A stretch of DNA of 23,085 nucleotides. Source: Desulfobacterales bacterium. Lineage in GTDB: Bacteria > Desulfobacterota > Desulfobacteria > Desulfobacterales > UBA11574. The position numbers and the translations under genes were made by a program. Below the pieces are notes generated by a model. It had not been told where the DNA came from, made no database searches, and worked only from the letters and a program-made list of their open reading frames with translations. Below are positions 21,875 to 23,085 of the stretch, piece after piece; the stretch's first letter is position 1, and each line of letters starts with the position of its first letter. The stretch is from positions 1 to 23,085 of the forward strand of contig JAUVTO010000006.1 of assembly GCA_030601485.1 (NCBI GenBank). The letters run 5' to 3'.

Positions 21875-22906
21875 TTATGATCCTTTTCCGAAAAAACAGT
21901 TTGGATATATGCATTCCGGACAATCGCGGCACAGTCCACCATGTCCGAGAAAGGCGAGTTCTTTTTTACCGATTTTCTCTCCGGCTAAAATTCGGGGAAG
22001 CACCAGATCCAACACTGTTATCCGGTGATGAAGACCACAGGCGGGAACACCCAGGAGCGGGACATCACCGAGATAGGCCATGAGAAACATGGCGCCGGGA
22101 AGAGCCGAAGCACCATAATCCAGTTGACCGGCGCCTGCCATTTTAATTCCATGGCGCGTAACATCATCCGGATCAACACTCATCCCCCCGGTCAACAGAA
22201 TCAAATCACATCCGTTGTCTATGTGACAACGAATTGCACGGCTGATAATTTCAGCATCATCGGGAGCGAACGCTAATCCGGAAAGTTGACAACCCAATGC
22301 GATAATCTTCTCTCTAAGAATAGGCGCAAAGCGGTCCTCAATAAGGCCATGATAAACCTCATTACCCGTAATCACCAATCCCACGCGTGCTTCGCGAAGT
22401 TGCTTCACCGACAGTACACCACCCTTTTGCCGGGCGATGGCCGCGGCCCTATCGATGGGGGCACGCTTCATTATCAACGGAATTGACCGGGTGGCGCCGA
22501 TCAACTCGTCCTTTTTTACCAGAGTATGGCTGTGGAGGGTTGCACACATGACCTCATCTACCATATTGAAAGCAGCGAGGGCGACTGTGTCCACCACGAC
22601 CAAGCCGTCTTTTTCGGCCAGCATCTCGATTTTTCCTTCATGGGGCTCATTTTTCCAGATAACACCTTCTCCGGCGAGGGCGTTAGCCAGAATGGCCGCC
22701 GCTTCATTTTCATGAATTTCGTCTTCATCCAGATCGATGACATAAAGCCGGTTTTTACCGAGGCGCTGAAGATGGCAAAGATCTTCATCGCAAACCGTAT
22801 GTCCTTTTCGAAAAGCCGCCCCCTTGAACTCACCGGGACGGATTTCGGTGATGTCATGGGCCAACTTAAGGCCTATGGCATCTTCTAATGAAATGGTTGT
22901 AAGCAT
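21875..22906 (-). CDS. Molybdopterin-binding (MoeA/MogA-like) protein
   Basis: A 343-residue protein with an N-terminal region (1-165) of uncertain fold and a C-terminal MoCF-biosynthesis/molybdopterin-binding domain (about 175-320). The latter carries the VGLVITGNEVYHG and LILLTGGMSVDPDD motifs, which match the glycine-rich loops of MoeA/MogA. It ends in a cysteine cluster CRDCPECIYPNCFFG (C-x2-C-x2-C-x4-C), likely a metal or Fe-S site, not present in classic MoeA. It is shorter than MoeA (about 410 residues). ATG has TAAGGAG upstream. It heads a Mo-cofactor set with MOSC and mobB; role in metal insertion or cofactor sensing is inferred. Confidence 0.85.
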   Translation of the reverse strand: MLTTISLEDAIGLKLAHDITEIRPGEFKGAAFRKGHTVCDEDLCHLQRLGKNRLYVIDLDEDEIHENEAAAILANALAGEGVIWKNEPHEGKIEMLAEKDGLVVVDTVALAAFNMVDEVMCATLHSHTLVKKDELIGATRSIPLIMKRAPIDRAAAIARQKGGVLSVKQLREARVGLVITGNEVYHGLIEDRFAPILREKIIALGCQLSGLAFAPDDAEIISRAIRCHIDNGCDLILLTGGMSVDPDDVTRHGIKMAGAGQLDYGASALPGAMFLMAYLGDVPLLGVPACGLHHRITVLDLVLPRILAGEKIGKKELAFLGHGGLCRDCPECIYPNCFFGKGS

Positions 22907-22948
22907 GGCTATATCTCCTTATGACCTAAGACATGACACTTATTTAGT

Positions 22949-23085
22949 GCCTGAACGAAAACCCCATGAAGCGGAATTCAGCTCTAATCGTTCCGCTACC
23001 AACTCTATGAATTTATTTTGGTTTTTAAATCAACAATCATCAATCGCCAATCAACAATCGTGCCTGAACGGGGTTTTCGTTCGGG
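22949..23085. repeat. Inverted-repeat element at right edge
   Basis: CCTGAACGAAAACCCC (22950-22965) returns inverted as GGGGTTTTCGTTCGGG (23070-23085), 15 of 16 matching, with an 11-bp direct copy of GTGCCTGAACG at 22947-22957 and 23060-23070. Inside is a stem AGCGGAA (22970-22976) with TTCCGCT (22991-22997) and an AATCAACAATCATCAATCG simple repeat (23031-23060). The 3' copy also folds on itself (CCTGAACG/CGTTCGGG). The element runs into the window end, so its full size is unknown. Confidence 0.65.

Noticed and set aside
21858..21932. Longer MOSC protein starting within the upstream molybdopterin-binding gene.
   Set aside because: The ATG at 21857 has a strong GGAGGA site at proper spacing, and the extra residues do not resemble the MOSC N-terminus.
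22966..23010. AGTTGGTAGCGGAACG on the minus strand resembles a tRNA D-arm.
   Set aside because: No anticodon arm, T-arm or acceptor stem can be folded around it; the bases are explained by the AGCGGAA/TTCCGCT hairpin of the edge repeat.

Overview
The window looks like chromosomal DNA of an anaerobic, probably sulfate-reducing member of the Desulfobacterota (Desulfobacteraceae-like). This is inferred from gene content and style: an HdrABC-type electron-transfer set with a double-length HdrA, molybdenum-cofactor genes, NtrC/sigma54 regulation, a 'two-CW' regulator, and intergenic spacers full of short inverted and tandem repeats. I saw no rRNA, tRNA, CRISPR array or intact insertion sequence.

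Left third, + strand (1-8045): the tail of a truncated gene, a stand-alone receiver protein, a CBS-pair protein, a DASS/SLC13-type anion transporter, a repeat-rich spacer with a possible relic of a four-helix-bundle (23S intervening-sequence) protein, then a membrane histidine kinase and an NtrC-type sigma54 activator 4 bp apart. A good sigma54 -24/-12 promoter (6212-6227) lies between the activator and a Na+/phosphate cotransporter-family gene with a PhoU-like tail. This suggests that the two-component pair controls the transporter.

Middle, - strand (8218-14823): a universal stress protein, a 153-bp MITE-like inverted-repeat element, then a compact sulfur-assimilation operon read right to left: metY, metX, metW, a TusA-like protein, an IscS-like protein and IscU. 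The IscS homologue keeps its mobile-loop cysteine (C330) but lacks the PLP Schiff-base lysine (S207) and four other cofactor or substrate residues. It is therefore unlikely to be a cysteine desulfurase. Archaeoglobus fulgidus IscS is the known parallel. MetY uses free sulfide, so the operon may be built around direct use of sulfide for both homocysteine and Fe-S clusters.

A regulatory island (14401-15701) follows: an XRE-type HTH/two-CW regulator, a 24-residue cysteine-containing micro-ORF with a near-perfect Shine-Dalgarno, and a small cysteine-rich protein. Four copies of the inverted repeat ATACCAC-N3-GTAGTAT (7-3-7) are spread over these promoters. Two of them sit in the spacer of TTGACA-type promoters. 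The layout is that of a small autoregulated regulon.

Right third, - strand (15819-22906): molybdopterin-binding protein, MOSC protein, MobB, HdrC, HdrB and a fused double HdrA (1024 aa), probably one or two transcription units. Inverted-repeat elements lie between hdrB and hdrA and at the right edge of the window.
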